From an uncultured Gilliamella sp. (GTDB taxonomy: Bacteria; Pseudomonadota; Gammaproteobacteria; Enterobacterales; Enterobacteriaceae): 10,597 bases of DNA. Of the stretch, positions 1 through 6,921 are shown piece by piece. Location of the stretch: contig CALYQY010000081.1 of the NCBI GenBank assembly GCA_945291235.1, positions 1 through 10,597 of the forward strand. The letters run 5' to 3'. The notes beneath the pieces are model-generated. The model was not told the DNA's origin. It saw only the letters and a program-made list of their open reading frames with translations, and did not search any database. A program made the position numbers and the translations under genes. The stretch's first letter is position 1, and the number at the start of each line of letters is the position of its first letter.

Positions 1-1
1 T

Positions 2-673
2 ATGCGTTGTGTCTTGTGTAATATGCCTTTATTTTTGCCTTTGCATGGTATTTGTAGTCAATGTTTAAAAAATTTACCTAAATTAAATAAAGTCTGCCCC
101 CAATGCGCTTTACCCCATTCACTACCGACGGCCATATGCTATCGTTGTCGGGATAATACACCTTATTGGGATGAGCTAATTGCGGTAACGGAATATATCG
201 ATCCGTTAAAAAAATTGATACATCGTTTAAAGTTTTATCATCAAATTGAATTAAATCAGGCGTTAGCAAGATTGATGCTGTTAGCATGGTATCAAAGACG
301 ATTAAATAGTGGTTTGGCTAAACCGGACATCGTTACCTGTGTGCCACTGCATCATATTCGGTACTGGTATCGTGGATTTAATCAAGCGCAATTATTGGCT
401 AAACCCATAGCAAAATGGTTAAGTTGTTATTTTGATCCAGCTCTGTTATCACGTCATCAGTTTGCTCACGATCAAAAAGATTTATCGCTTAAGCAACGAC
501 AAAATAATGTACAAACGCTTTTTACTTGCCGGCCTAGTGTGAGTAATAAATCGATTTTACTTATTGATGATATTGTTACAACAGGTAATACGATTAACGC
601 TATTAGCCAACAATTAAAAAACAGTGGTGCAGCTAAAATTCAAGTGTTGTGTTTGTGTCGTACGATCTTGTAA
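2..673 (+). CDS. gntX: ComF/GntX family phosphoribosyltransferase-like protein (possibly N-terminally cut by window edge)
   Basis: A 223-residue ComF/GntX family protein. Seen: four CxxC pairs in the first 50 residues (C3/C6, C18/C21, C32/C35, C46/C49), as in the zinc-ribbon-like N terminus of the family. A type I phosphoribosyltransferase signature (ILLIDDIVTTGNT, residues 185-197, the PRPP-binding loop) is followed by the family's CLCRT-type C terminus. Known: E. coli GntX (YhgH) is linked to gluconate/DNA utilisation and its relative ComF to DNA uptake; the biochemical reaction is not settled, so I assign no substrate. E. coli GntX has about five more residues before the first cysteine. 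The ATG at base 2 may therefore be internal, with the true start off the window. It precedes nfuA, as in E. coli bioH-gntX-nfuA. Family assignment is strong; the start is uncertain. Confidence 0.88.
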   Translation: MRCVLCNMPLFLPLHGICSQCLKNLPKLNKVCPQCALPHSLPTAICYRCRDNTPYWDELIAVTEYIDPLKKLIHRLKFYHQIELNQALARLMLLAWYQRRLNSGLAKPDIVTCVPLHHIRYWYRGFNQAQLLAKPIAKWLSCYFDPALLSRHQFAHDQKDLSLKQRQNNVQTLFTCRPSVSNKSILLIDDIVTTGNTINAISQQLKNSGAAKIQVLCLCRTIL

Positions 674-695
674 AATCGAAAACAAGCCCTATAAT
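668..695 (+). promoter_or_regulatory. Predicted sigma-70 promoter of nfuA
   Basis: A perfect -10 hexamer TATAAT lies at 690-695. A -35-like TTGTAA (4 of 6 to TTGACA) lies at 668-673 and overlaps the gntX stop codon, giving a 16-bp spacer. The expected start is near base 702, leaving a leader of about 70 nt before nfuA. This suggests nfuA has its own promoter. Predicted from sequence only. Confidence 0.55.
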
Positions 696-718
696 AACCA
701 AGAAAGTTAGTCAACTAT
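694..718 (+). promoter_or_regulatory. Predicted type 1 IscR operator in the nfuA promoter
   Basis: Compared with the type 1 IscR consensus (ATASYYGACT, five A/T-rich bases, AGTCRRSTAT), this 25-mer matches 20 of 25 positions by my hand count. The right half AGTCAACTAT is perfect; the left half is weak in its GACT core. The site overlaps the end of the -10 element and the expected start, a position that fits repression. The 10-mer TAGTCAACTA (708-717) recurs exactly in the iscR promoter at 4733-4742. Known: E. coli nfuA (yhgI) is an IscR target with a type 1 site. Confidence 0.55.
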
Positions 719-727
719 TATGATAAA

Positions 728-762
728 TGGTGCATACGATAGTCGAACGTACAATTGCACCA
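728..762 (+). promoter_or_regulatory. Stem-loop in the nfuA leader, just upstream of the ribosome binding site
   Basis: TGGTGCA (728-734) pairs with TGCACCA (756-762), a perfect 7-bp outer stem. Inside it TACG (735-738) pairs with CGTA (748-751), leaving a 9-nt loop and a 4-nt bulge (CAAT) on the 3' side. The structure ends five bases before the GAGGGG ribosome binding site (767-772). It has no T-run and is not a terminator. Its function is unknown; it could affect nfuA translation or mRNA stability, or be a protein-binding palindrome. Confidence 0.35.
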
Positions 763-774
763 AAGTGAGGGGTT

Positions 775-1356
775 ATGTCAATTATCACTATTTCTGAATC
801 AGCACAACAGCACTTTAAAAAACTGCTTGCCAATCAACCGGAAGGAACGCAAATTCGTGTATTTGTTATCAATCCTGGCACGCCTTCTGCGGAGTGTGGT
901 GTATCATATTGTCCGGCTGATACGATTGAAGATAACGATATTGAAGAAAAGCAAACGGGTTTTTCGGTTTATATTGATGAGCTCAGTGCCCCTTTTTTAG
1001 AAGAGACCGTCATTGATTATGTGACCGATGAACTCGGCGCTCAACTCACCTTAAAAGCCCCTAATTCGAAAATGAAAAAAGTGGCAGATGACGCCCCGTT
1101 AATTGAACGGGTAAATTATGTGATTCAAGCACAAGTTAATCCTCAGCTAGCTAGTCATGGTGGGCATGTAAGTTTAGTTGAGTTAACCGAAGATAATTAT
1201 GCCATATTACAATTTGGCGGTGGTTGTAACGGTTGTTCTATGGTTGATTACACCTTAAAAGAAGGGATTGAAAAACAGCTATTAGCTCAATTTCCCGAAT
1301 TGGCTGGGGTAAAAGATATTACTGAACATCACGCCGGAAGTCATTCTTATTGTTAA
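775..1356 (+). CDS. nfuA: NfuA, Fe-S cluster carrier/biogenesis protein
   Basis: A 193-residue cytoplasmic carrier that receives [4Fe-4S] clusters and passes them to apo-proteins, important under oxidative stress and iron limitation (known for E. coli NfuA). Seen: an N-terminal degenerate A-type domain (about 1-95) and a C-terminal Nfu domain with the cluster-binding CNGC motif (C151, C154) in the conserved context [18 protein letters not shown]. The N domain has C41 and C46, as in E. coli (C39, C44), rather than the A-type triad. Length is two residues above E. coli (191). The last residue is a cysteine (C193) where E. coli has tyrosine. The ATG at 775 has a GAGGGG ribosome binding site at 767-772. 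It lies 101 bp after gntX and has its own predicted promoter with an IscR-like site. Identity is very secure. Confidence 0.97.
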   Translation: MSIITISESAQQHFKKLLANQPEGTQIRVFVINPGTPSAECGVSYCPADTIEDNDIEEKQTGFSVYIDELSAPFLEETVIDYVTDELGAQLTLKAPNSKMKKVADDAPLIERVNYVIQAQVNPQLASHGGHVSLVELTEDNYAILQFGGGCNGCSMVDYTLKEGIEKQLLAQFPELAGVKDITEHHAGSHSYC

Positions 1357-1375
1357 AAAATTTTTGATTTAAACC

Positions 1376-1403
1376 TTGCTTATTGCTGGGATTAAGTCAT
1401 AAT
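1376..1403 (+). promoter_or_regulatory. Weak candidate promoter for the rob-like gene
   Basis: A -10-like CATAAT (1398-1403, 5 of 6) sits 16 bp after a poor -35-like TTGCTT (1376-1381, 3 of 6). It lies in the 85-bp gap between nfuA and rob, where I see no intrinsic terminator. Readthrough from nfuA is equally possible. I could not recognise a marbox in this gap by eye. Confidence 0.25.
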
Positions 1404-1441
1404 CGGGTGATGTGTGTCAATTCATTTTATGATGGGGTTAT

Positions 1442-2359
1442 ATGAATCAAGTTAGTATTATTTCAGATCTTATCGTTTGGATTGAAAAAAATCTGGAGCA
1501 ACCGTTATCAATTGATCACGTTGCGCAAAAATCAGGTTATTCAAAATGGCATTTACAACGTATGTTTAAAGAGGTAACAGGTCAAGTGCTTGGTACTTAC
1601 ATACGTCACCGTCGGCTTACTTACGCTGCGCTCTCTTTACGTATGACCAGTAAGCCTATTTTAGATATTGCAATGCAGTATCGCTTTGATTCACAACAAA
1701 CCTTTACCCGTTCTTTTAAAAAGCAATTTAACGAAACACCGGCAAGTTATCGACGCGGTGAATATTGGGATCCAATTGGTTTAACGCCGGCAATTGAGTT
1801 AAACAAAGATCAATTAACCCTACCCGAACCGAAATTTGTTAATATGCCTAAGCAGACATTTTGGGGAATTAGCTACAAAAATAACTGTAATTTGAGTCAA
1901 TTATTAGATGAAGAGAACAAGTTACGAGCGCAGTTCTTCCATAATTATTTATCTCGTTATTCTCATAAAAAAGAGAATTTACCGGATAAAATTTATGCTT
2001 TTAGTCGTATTTTAAAAAGCAAAGATAATGCTAATGAGCAAGAGCTACTTTATACCATTGCTTTAGAACATAATAATAATCTTGAGCATATCGAACAAAT
2101 TGTTAGCGAAGGTGGTTTGTATCTGTGCTTTAAATATATCGGGGCGCCGGAAAACTTTAGTGATTTTATTTCACAAGTTCATTTAGCGGCAATGCCAGCT
2201 TTAAAAGTTCGCTTACGTAGTTCAAGTTGTATAATCGAAATTCACCATAATCATCATGATGATAGTGTTCACTCACTAAAGGATATTAAAAGCATGGAGT
2301 GTGATTATTGTGTGCCTGTTGTGACCGAGAACGAAGTAAATATCCAACAAAATTTATAA
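1442..2359 (+). CDS. rob: Rob-type AraC/XylS family transcriptional activator
   Basis: A 305-residue DNA-binding regulator. Seen: an N-terminal pair of AraC-type helix-turn-helix motifs (about 24-45, with GYSKWHLQRMFKEVTG, and 72-93, with ILDIAMQYRFDSQQTFTR), then the family tail through about residue 104. A GyrI-like ligand-binding domain follows from about 125. This N-terminal DNA-binding, C-terminal GyrI-like order is that of E. coli Rob (289 aa) and separates it from MarA and SoxS, which lack the C-terminal domain. Known: Rob activates the mar/sox/rob regulon (efflux, redox and solvent tolerance) and responds to bile salts and fatty acids. Odd points: a histidine patch HHNHH (268-272) near the C terminus and a tail about 15 residues longer than E. 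coli. The ATG at 1442 has GGGG at 1434-1437. It converges on trpR. The Rob assignment is strong; the ligand and regulon here are inferred. Confidence 0.87.
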   Translation: MNQVSIISDLIVWIEKNLEQPLSIDHVAQKSGYSKWHLQRMFKEVTGQVLGTYIRHRRLTYAALSLRMTSKPILDIAMQYRFDSQQTFTRSFKKQFNETPASYRRGEYWDPIGLTPAIELNKDQLTLPEPKFVNMPKQTFWGISYKNNCNLSQLLDEENKLRAQFFHNYLSRYSHKKENLPDKIYAFSRILKSKDNANEQELLYTIALEHNNNLEHIEQIVSEGGLYLCFKYIGAPENFSDFISQVHLAAMPALKVRLRSSSCIIEIHHNHHDDSVHSLKDIKSMECDYCVPVVTENEVNIQQNL

Positions 2360-2397
2360 CGCCAATTTTGCTGTAGAGCAACCGTGACCGGATGCTT

Positions 2398-2700
2398 TTA
2401 ACTGTCTGATTTTAATAAAATATTCTCAAGCCAGGTTTTAAACTCTGGTGTTGCCTCTTTCAGGCTATTTGAGCCTCGGGTCACTGTTGCAATGCCGATT
2501 TTTAATTGTTCTTTTAATTGACGCTGATTAATTGAGCCGTCAAGTAGCGAACGAACTATTTTAACGCGTGTGATGAGCGCATCACGCTCATCAGCAGTCA
2601 TTAATAATTTCAATATATCAAGTGAGTAACCGTCATTAAATGCTTGGTGTAATATTTCAACTGTCTGTTTCCATTCTTTAGTTTTCATTGTGTTCACCAT
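2398..2700 (-). CDS. trpR: TrpR, tryptophan-responsive repressor
   Basis: A 100-residue dimeric repressor that binds L-tryptophan and then operators of trp/aro genes. Seen: the TrpR core with the DNA-reading segment QRQLKEQLKIGIATVTRGSN (59-78). The corepressor pocket residues T35, R45 and R75 align with E. coli T44, R54 and R84 with a constant offset of nine, so tryptophan sensing should be intact. It is eight residues shorter than E. coli TrpR (108), mostly in the flexible N-terminal arm. The ATG (2698-2700) shares one base with the slt stop codon (TAATG), implying co-transcription and coupled translation with slt. A second in-frame ATG four codons later is less likely because of this overlap. 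No trp operator is recognisable within the window. Identity is very secure. Confidence 0.95.
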   Translation of the reverse strand: MVNTMKTKEWKQTVEILHQAFNDGYSLDILKLLMTADERDALITRVKIVRSLLDGSINQRQLKEQLKIGIATVTRGSNSLKEATPEFKTWLENILLKSDS

Positions 2701-4640
2701 TAATAGTGTTTACTAAATTCATTTTCCGTTAAGATTTTACTCTTTTTCTGACCTAAAATTGTTTGGTAAATATAATCATAAACTAATATATTTTTGACAT
2801 AATTCCGGGTTTCGGTAAAAGGTATACTATCGATAAAGGCGACTGCATCGAGTTTTCCGCCACTTTTACTTAACCATTTTTTAACCCGACTAGGTCCTGC
2901 ATTGTAAGCAGCAGAAGCTAAAATGCGATTTCTGTCATTTTGCTCATATACTTTATTTAAAAAGTAACTACCTAATAAAACGTTGGTTTGTGGTTCAAAT
3001 AATTGAGATTGCGAGTAATAAGTCACTGAACTAACTTTTGCCGCAGTCTCCTTAGCAGTGGCTGGCATCAACTGCATTAAACCACTCGCCCCGGCAGGCG
3101 ATTGAATTGCTGTGTTAAAAGCGCTTTCCTGACGAGTGATAGCTAAAGCATAAGATAACGGAATGGTTTTATCTTTTAAGGCATCTTTATACAGCCCTAA
3201 GTACATTATCGGTAAGCGTTCAGTCCAATTATCCCATAGTTTACCGGAAATTGTGGCTAAAATACTTAAATCGCCCCAACCTTTCTGATGAGCATATATG
3301 GCTAGATCTAAATATGCTTTCGCTTGAGTCTCATTTTTTAAGACCGCACGCCATTCGGCAACCGACTCGGACATCATACCTAATAATCTTAACTCTTTTA
3401 TTCTTTTTACCGCAAGTTGATTGTCGTATTTGCTGTTAAGTGTATTGATTTGAGCAGATGACGGGGTTTTCGATTGATTATTAACAATATATGGTTTTTT
3501 GAGCGTTTGAGCACTTATCATGCCGTAAAAACCACGATTAGTCTTCAATTTTTCTAAAATTTCATGGGCTTGTTTGGTCTCTTTCTTATCTAATAGCACA
3601 CGCGCTTGCCAATATTGCCAGTCCTCTTTTAATTGATCTTCAGGCGTAAGTTGTGTTAACCAATAGGCTAAATCTTTATAGTTGTTGTCATCGATTGCCT
3701 TACGAATGCGTTTTTCAACTAAGGTAGTATCATGACTTTGGGCAATATAATCATCTCGCCATTTTATTTGTTCATCGGTTGCAAGATCACTGAAATAACT
3801 ATTAGCCAGACTTTTTCGTAGCAGGTTTTGCTCGGTTTGAGACAGTTTTTGCTTTTCAATTAATTGTGGCAATAAAGTCGCCGCTACATTCATATCGGCT
3901 TTAGCTAACCGTGGAAAAGTTGCCATAACAATTTTTTTAGTAAACGGACTGGCGCCAATATTTTTAGAAAAGTCTTCTATTTTTCGAGGATTTTCTAATA
4001 GGGCTAATAAATGCGTTTTCGTGGTTTGATAATTTGCATCTAATTGGTTGGCTAAATAACGTGCCAACTTAAGGTTGTTTGCTTCAAACGCAAGTTCGAC
4101 ACGTAATAAGATCATATTTGCGGTGCGTTTTCCACTTTTAGACCAGGCATCAAGTAGCGGATCGCAGGCGGAAGGAAGCTCTTTGCCTGTCTTCCATAAT
4201 GATTCGACCGAATCGAGGACGTCTTGTTTATTGTTTAGTTGTAATAATGCATATTGATTTCGGCAAAAGGACGAAGTTGAATCATCTTTGGGAAACGAGA
4301 TAATCGCTGACCAATCTTTTCGATTGGTTAATTCGGTTAGATATGTTTGAGTGAGCGAAGATGTTAATGGAAAGTTTGGATATTGACGGACAAAATTACT
4401 GACTAAATCAGGGCTAACCGTTTTACGATTAAGTTGAAAAAACTGTGCGGCTGCATAAGGGTATAATGGATAGTCTGTTAGTGTATTGAGCAGTTTGAAT
4501 TGTTCATCATAACTCAGTGTTTGATAGGTATTTTGCCATTTTTTGAAGCTTTCTCTTAACGTAATTTGAGTATTATTTGCCCATACATTATTTGTCACTA
4601 ATAAACTAACGATCAAGAAACATCGAAATACAAAACTCAT
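2700..4640 (-). CDS. slt: Soluble lytic murein transglycosylase (Slt70)
   Basis: A 646-residue periplasmic enzyme that cleaves the MurNAc-GlcNAc bond of peptidoglycan, forming 1,6-anhydro-MurNAc ends. Seen: a Sec signal peptide with R6, a hydrophobic run about 7-15, and a likely cleavage after V19-W20-A21. A long helical superhelix region (about 25-470) follows, then the GEWL-like catalytic domain. The catalytic glutamate is E505 in RQESAF, at the same precursor position as in E. coli Slt (645 aa). Other family motifs are GLMQLMP (520-526), AYNAGP (578-583) and ETRNYV (610-615). An AGGGG ribosome binding site lies just upstream of the ATG. It is first in a slt-trpR pair and divergent from iscR across 163 bp. 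E. coli also has trpR directly after slt. Complete, with no missing key residue. Confidence 0.96.
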   Translation of the reverse strand: MSFVFRCFLIVSLLVTNNVWANNTQITLRESFKKWQNTYQTLSYDEQFKLLNTLTDYPLYPYAAAQFFQLNRKTVSPDLVSNFVRQYPNFPLTSSLTQTYLTELTNRKDWSAIISFPKDDSTSSFCRNQYALLQLNNKQDVLDSVESLWKTGKELPSACDPLLDAWSKSGKRTANMILLRVELAFEANNLKLARYLANQLDANYQTTKTHLLALLENPRKIEDFSKNIGASPFTKKIVMATFPRLAKADMNVAATLLPQLIEKQKLSQTEQNLLRKSLANSYFSDLATDEQIKWRDDYIAQSHDTTLVEKRIRKAIDDNNYKDLAYWLTQLTPEDQLKEDWQYWQARVLLDKKETKQAHEILEKLKTNRGFYGMISAQTLKKPYIVNNQSKTPSSAQINTLNSKYDNQLAVKRIKELRLLGMMSESVAEWRAVLKNETQAKAYLDLAIYAHQKGWGDLSILATISGKLWDNWTERLPIMYLGLYKDALKDKTIPLSYALAITRQESAFNTAIQSPAGASGLMQLMPATAKETAAKVSSVTYYSQSQLFEPQTNVLLGSYFLNKVYEQNDRNRILASAAYNAGPSRVKKWLSKSGGKLDAVAFIDSIPFTETRNYVKNILVYDYIYQTILGQKKSKILTENEFSKHY

Positions 4641-4718
4641 TTTCTAACCCCTGCATCAAATTGGAGTGCTAGATTAGCATATTTTGTTATCAATCGTCGA
4701 TGAAAGAAGCGATAGATT

Positions 4719-4743
4719 AATTCCCACTAAAATAGTCAACTAA
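4719..4743 (+). promoter_or_regulatory. Predicted IscR type 1 operator, upstream copy
   Basis: By hand count 20 of 25 positions agree with the type 1 IscR consensus (ATASYYGACT, five A/T-rich bases, AGTCRRSTAT). The right half AGTCAACTA is nearly perfect, the CACT core of the left half is 3 of 4, and the outer left end is poor. It lies immediately upstream of a second copy, as expected for the autoregulated iscR promoter. It shares the 10-mer TAGTCAACTA with the nfuA control region. Confidence 0.65.
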
Positions 4744-4768
4744 ATACTTGACTAAAATTAAAGGAAAT
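4744..4768 (+). promoter_or_regulatory. Predicted IscR type 1 operator, overlapping the iscR -35
   Basis: The left half ATACTTGACT matches the IscR type 1 half-site perfectly. The right half is degenerate (AGTC core absent); about 19 of 25 positions agree overall. Its centre is exactly 25 bp from the upstream copy, so the two sites abut. It covers the -35 hexamer, which fits repression of iscR by [2Fe-2S]-IscR as known in E. coli. Confidence 0.6.
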
Positions 4769-4775
4769 ATAAAAT
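4748..4775 (+). promoter_or_regulatory. Predicted sigma-70 promoter of the isc operon
   Basis: A -35 TTGACT (4748-4753, 5 of 6) and a -10 TAAAAT (4770-4775, 5 of 6) are separated by 16 bp. The start is expected near 4782, giving a leader of only about 22 nt that carries the AGGGG ribosome binding site (4791-4795) eight bases before the iscR ATG. The -35 lies inside a predicted IscR site. Confidence 0.65.
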
Positions 4776-4803
4776 ATTCACATTACACACAGGGGAATGA
4801 TTA

Positions 4804-5259
4804 ATGAAATTGACATCAAAAGGGCGATATGCGGTAACCGCAATGTTAGATGTGGCATTGCATTCACAATCAGGCCCTGTATCACTCGCTGATATTTCAG
4901 AACGTCAGGAAATATCACTATCTTATCTTGAACAACTATTTTCTCGTTTACGTAAAAATGGCTTAGTAACCAGTGTTCGTGGTCCGGGTGGCGGTTACGT
5001 TCTCAGCCGTAGTATGGATCAAATCGCCATAAGCTCAATTGTCAAAGCCGTAAATGAAACCGTTCATGCAACAAAATGTCATGGTCAAGATGGGTGTCAA
5101 GGCGGTGTAAGATGTTTAACCCACTCTTTATGGAATGACTTAAGCGAGCGCATTGAAGAGTTTTTAACCAGTATCACGCTAAGTGAACTAGTCAACAATA
5201 AAGAAGTTAAAGCAGTAGCGAATCGACAAAGTCATATCCAACACGTCACAATTAGTTAA
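4804..5259 (+). CDS. iscR: IscR, Rrf2-family [2Fe-2S] sensor and regulator of Fe-S biogenesis
   Basis: A 151-residue Rrf2 winged-helix regulator, first gene of the isc operon. Seen: the N-terminal winged helix with [18 protein letters not shown] (38-55) and the wing RGPGGGY (59-65). The cluster ligands C92, C98, C104 and H107 sit at the exact E. coli numbers, so it should bind a [2Fe-2S] cluster. E43, known in E. coli IscR to influence selectivity between site types, is retained. Known: holo-IscR represses type 1 promoters including its own; apo-IscR acts at type 2 promoters such as suf. The C-terminal tail is about 11 residues shorter than in E. coli (162), in a poorly conserved part. Regulation here is likely autogenous through the two upstream sites. 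Identity is very secure. Confidence 0.97.
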   Translation: MKLTSKGRYAVTAMLDVALHSQSGPVSLADISERQEISLSYLEQLFSRLRKNGLVTSVRGPGGGYVLSRSMDQIAISSIVKAVNETVHATKCHGQDGCQGGVRCLTHSLWNDLSERIEEFLTSITLSELVNNKEVKAVANRQSHIQHVTIS

Positions 5260-5266
5260 GAACTAT

Positions 5267-5282
5267 TATACAGATATACAGA
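5267..5282 (+). repeat. Tandem 8-bp duplication TATACAGA in the iscR-iscS gap
   Basis: TATACAGA occurs twice head to tail (5267-5274 and 5275-5282), shortly before the iscS ribosome binding site GGGAG (5294-5298). It is perhaps a slippage product. In E. coli this gap is where the small RNA RyhB controls iscS versus iscR output; I cannot tell whether this gap has a similar role. Confidence 0.6.
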
Positions 5283-5304
5283 ATTTGTTTTTTGGGAGCA
5301 GTTA

Positions 5305-6519
5305 ATGAAATTACCTATTTATATGGATTACGCAGCAACAACGCCTGTTGATCCTAGAGTTGCTGACAAAATGATGCAATATTTAACCTTAGATGGTATT
5401 TTTGGTAATCCGGCATCTCGTTCACATAAATTTGGTTGGCAAGCCGAAGAAGCGGTTGATATTGCCCGTAACCAAATTGCCGATCTTATTGGCGCTGATT
5501 CACGGGAAATTGTTTTTACCTCTGGGGCAACTGAGGCTGATAATCTGGCTATCAAAGGCGCAGCGCATTTTAATAAAGCCAAAGGTAAACACATCATAAC
5601 TTGTAAAACTGAACATAAAGCCGTACTTGATACTTGCCGTCAACTTGAGCGAGAAGGGTATGAAGTGACTTATTTAGCCCCGGAATCTGACGGCATACTT
5701 GATCTTAATAAGCTTGCACAGGCGATGCGTAGCGATACGACCGTTGTCTCGATTATGCATGTCAATAATGAAACCGGCGTGATACAAGATATTGAAAAAA
5801 TCGGTGAAATGTGCCGTGAAAGAGGCATTGTTTTTCATGTTGATGCCACTCAAGCTGTGGGTAAATTACCGATTGATGTATCGAAATTAAAAGTCGATTT
5901 AATGTCATTTTCCGGTCATAAAATCTATGGACCAAAAGGCATCGGTGGGCTTTATGTACGACGTAAACCACGGGTACGCATTGAAGCACAAATGCACGGT
6001 GGTGGGCATGAGCGTGGTATGCGTTCGGGTACATTACCTGTACATCAAATTGTTGGCATGGGCGAAGCCTACCGTATTGCCAAAGAGGAAATGGCAACTG
6101 AAATGCCACGATTATTAGCCCTAAAAAATCGGTTATGGAATGGTTTAAAAGATATTGAAGAAGTGTACTTAAATGGCTCTTTAGAGCATAGCGCACCAAA
6201 TATCTTAAACGTTAGCTTTGCTTATATTGAGGGCGAATCATTAATGATGGCATTAAAAGATTTAGCAGTGTCTTCCGGCTCTGCCTGTACATCGGCAAGC
6301 TTAGAGCCTTCTTATGTACTGCGTGCATTAGGACTTAATGATGAGCTTGCCCATAGCTCGATTCGTTTTTCATTAGGACGATTTAGTACAGAAGAAGAAG
6401 TTGATTATGTCATTAAATTGATTAAAGACTCTATCGATAAGTTAAGGGATCTTTCCCCACTTTGGGAAATGTTTAAAGATGGTGTTGATTTAACGACAAT
6501 CAAATGGTCAGCCCATTAA
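5305..6519 (+). CDS. iscS: IscS, PLP-dependent cysteine desulfurase
   Basis: A 404-residue class V aminotransferase-fold enzyme that converts L-cysteine to alanine and carries the sulfur as a persulfide. It passes the sulfur to IscU for Fe-S assembly and also to tRNA-thiolation and other acceptors (known for E. coli). Seen: H104, which stacks on PLP, and the PLP Schiff-base lysine K206 in [12 protein letters not shown]. The catalytic persulfide cysteine is C328 in [14 protein letters not shown]. All match E. coli numbering with identical total length and no gaps. The C terminus, which docks IscU, is conserved up to the last few residues (ends SAH versus AHH). The start MKLPIYMDY is the same as in E. 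coli and has GGGAG six bases upstream. It follows iscR by 45 bp and precedes iscU by 15 bp. Identity is certain. Confidence 0.99.
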   Translation: MKLPIYMDYAATTPVDPRVADKMMQYLTLDGIFGNPASRSHKFGWQAEEAVDIARNQIADLIGADSREIVFTSGATEADNLAIKGAAHFNKAKGKHIITCKTEHKAVLDTCRQLEREGYEVTYLAPESDGILDLNKLAQAMRSDTTVVSIMHVNNETGVIQDIEKIGEMCRERGIVFHVDATQAVGKLPIDVSKLKVDLMSFSGHKIYGPKGIGGLYVRRKPRVRIEAQMHGGGHERGMRSGTLPVHQIVGMGEAYRIAKEEMATEMPRLLALKNRLWNGLKDIEEVYLNGSLEHSAPNILNVSFAYIEGESLMMALKDLAVSSGSACTSASLEPSYVLRALGLNDELAHSSIRFSLGRFSTEEEVDYVIKLIKDSIDKLRDLSPLWEMFKDGVDLTTIKWSAH

Positions 6520-6534
6520 AATTAGGAGTAAATT

Positions 6535-6921
6535 ATGGCATATAGCGAAAAAGTCGTTGATCATTATGAAAACCCTCGTAATGTGGGTTCATTCGATCAA
6601 AATGATCCTAATGTTGGTAGTGGTATGGTCGGTGCGCCAGCATGTGGTGATGTAATGCGACTACAAATCAAAGTTAACGATGAAGGCATTATTGAAGATG
6701 CTAAATTTAAAACCTATGGTTGTGGTAGTGCGATTGCTTCGAGCTCTTTAGTGACCGAATGGATCAAAGGTAAATCGCTCGATGAAGCGCAAGCGATTAA
6801 AAATACCGATATTGCCAAAGAGCTGGCATTGCCCCCGGTTAAAATTCACTGTTCAATTTTAGCCGAAGATGCAATTAAAGCAGCAATTGATGACTATAAA
6901 ACTAAAAAAGGACAACGTTAA
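6535..6921 (+). CDS. iscU: IscU, Fe-S cluster assembly scaffold
   Basis: A 128-residue scaffold on which sulfur from IscS and iron are assembled into a [2Fe-2S] cluster, released by HscA/HscB. Seen: ligand cysteines C37, C63 and C106, the cluster-labilising D39, and H105, all at E. coli positions. The HscA recognition motif LPPVK is at 99-103. The length equals E. coli IscU. A strong ribosome binding site (TAGGAG) precedes the ATG. The stop codon overlaps the iscA start by one base (TAATG), indicating coupled translation. Nothing is missing or unusual. Confidence 0.99.
   Translation: MAYSEKVVDHYENPRNVGSFDQNDPNVGSGMVGAPACGDVMRLQIKVNDEGIIEDAKFKTYGCGSAIASSSLVTEWIKGKSLDEAQAIKNTDIAKELALPPVKIHCSILAEDAIKAAIDDYKTKKGQR

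Noticed and set aside
755..1000. 81-codon open frame overlapping the start of nfuA
   Set aside because: It lies in another frame over well-conserved nfuA sequence, without domain features; a shadow.
1356..1365. AAAAATTTTT after nfuA as a terminator
   Set aside because: It is a plain A/T palindrome without a GC-containing stem.
2368..2381. TTGCT-GTAG-AGCAA hairpin between rob and trpR as a bidirectional terminator
   Set aside because: The stem is only 5 bp and no T-run follows on either strand, so it is too weak to call.
4667..4679. TGCTA-GAT-TAGCA dyad upstream of slt as a trp operator
   Set aside because: It lacks the CTAG-N4-CTAG symmetry of known trp operators. The dyad is only 5 bp and could be chance in AT-rich DNA.
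5762..6199. 145-codon open frame on the minus strand inside iscS
   Set aside because: It is entirely antisense to highly conserved iscS coding sequence and has no recognisable protein features or ribosome binding site; it is a shadow of codon use.
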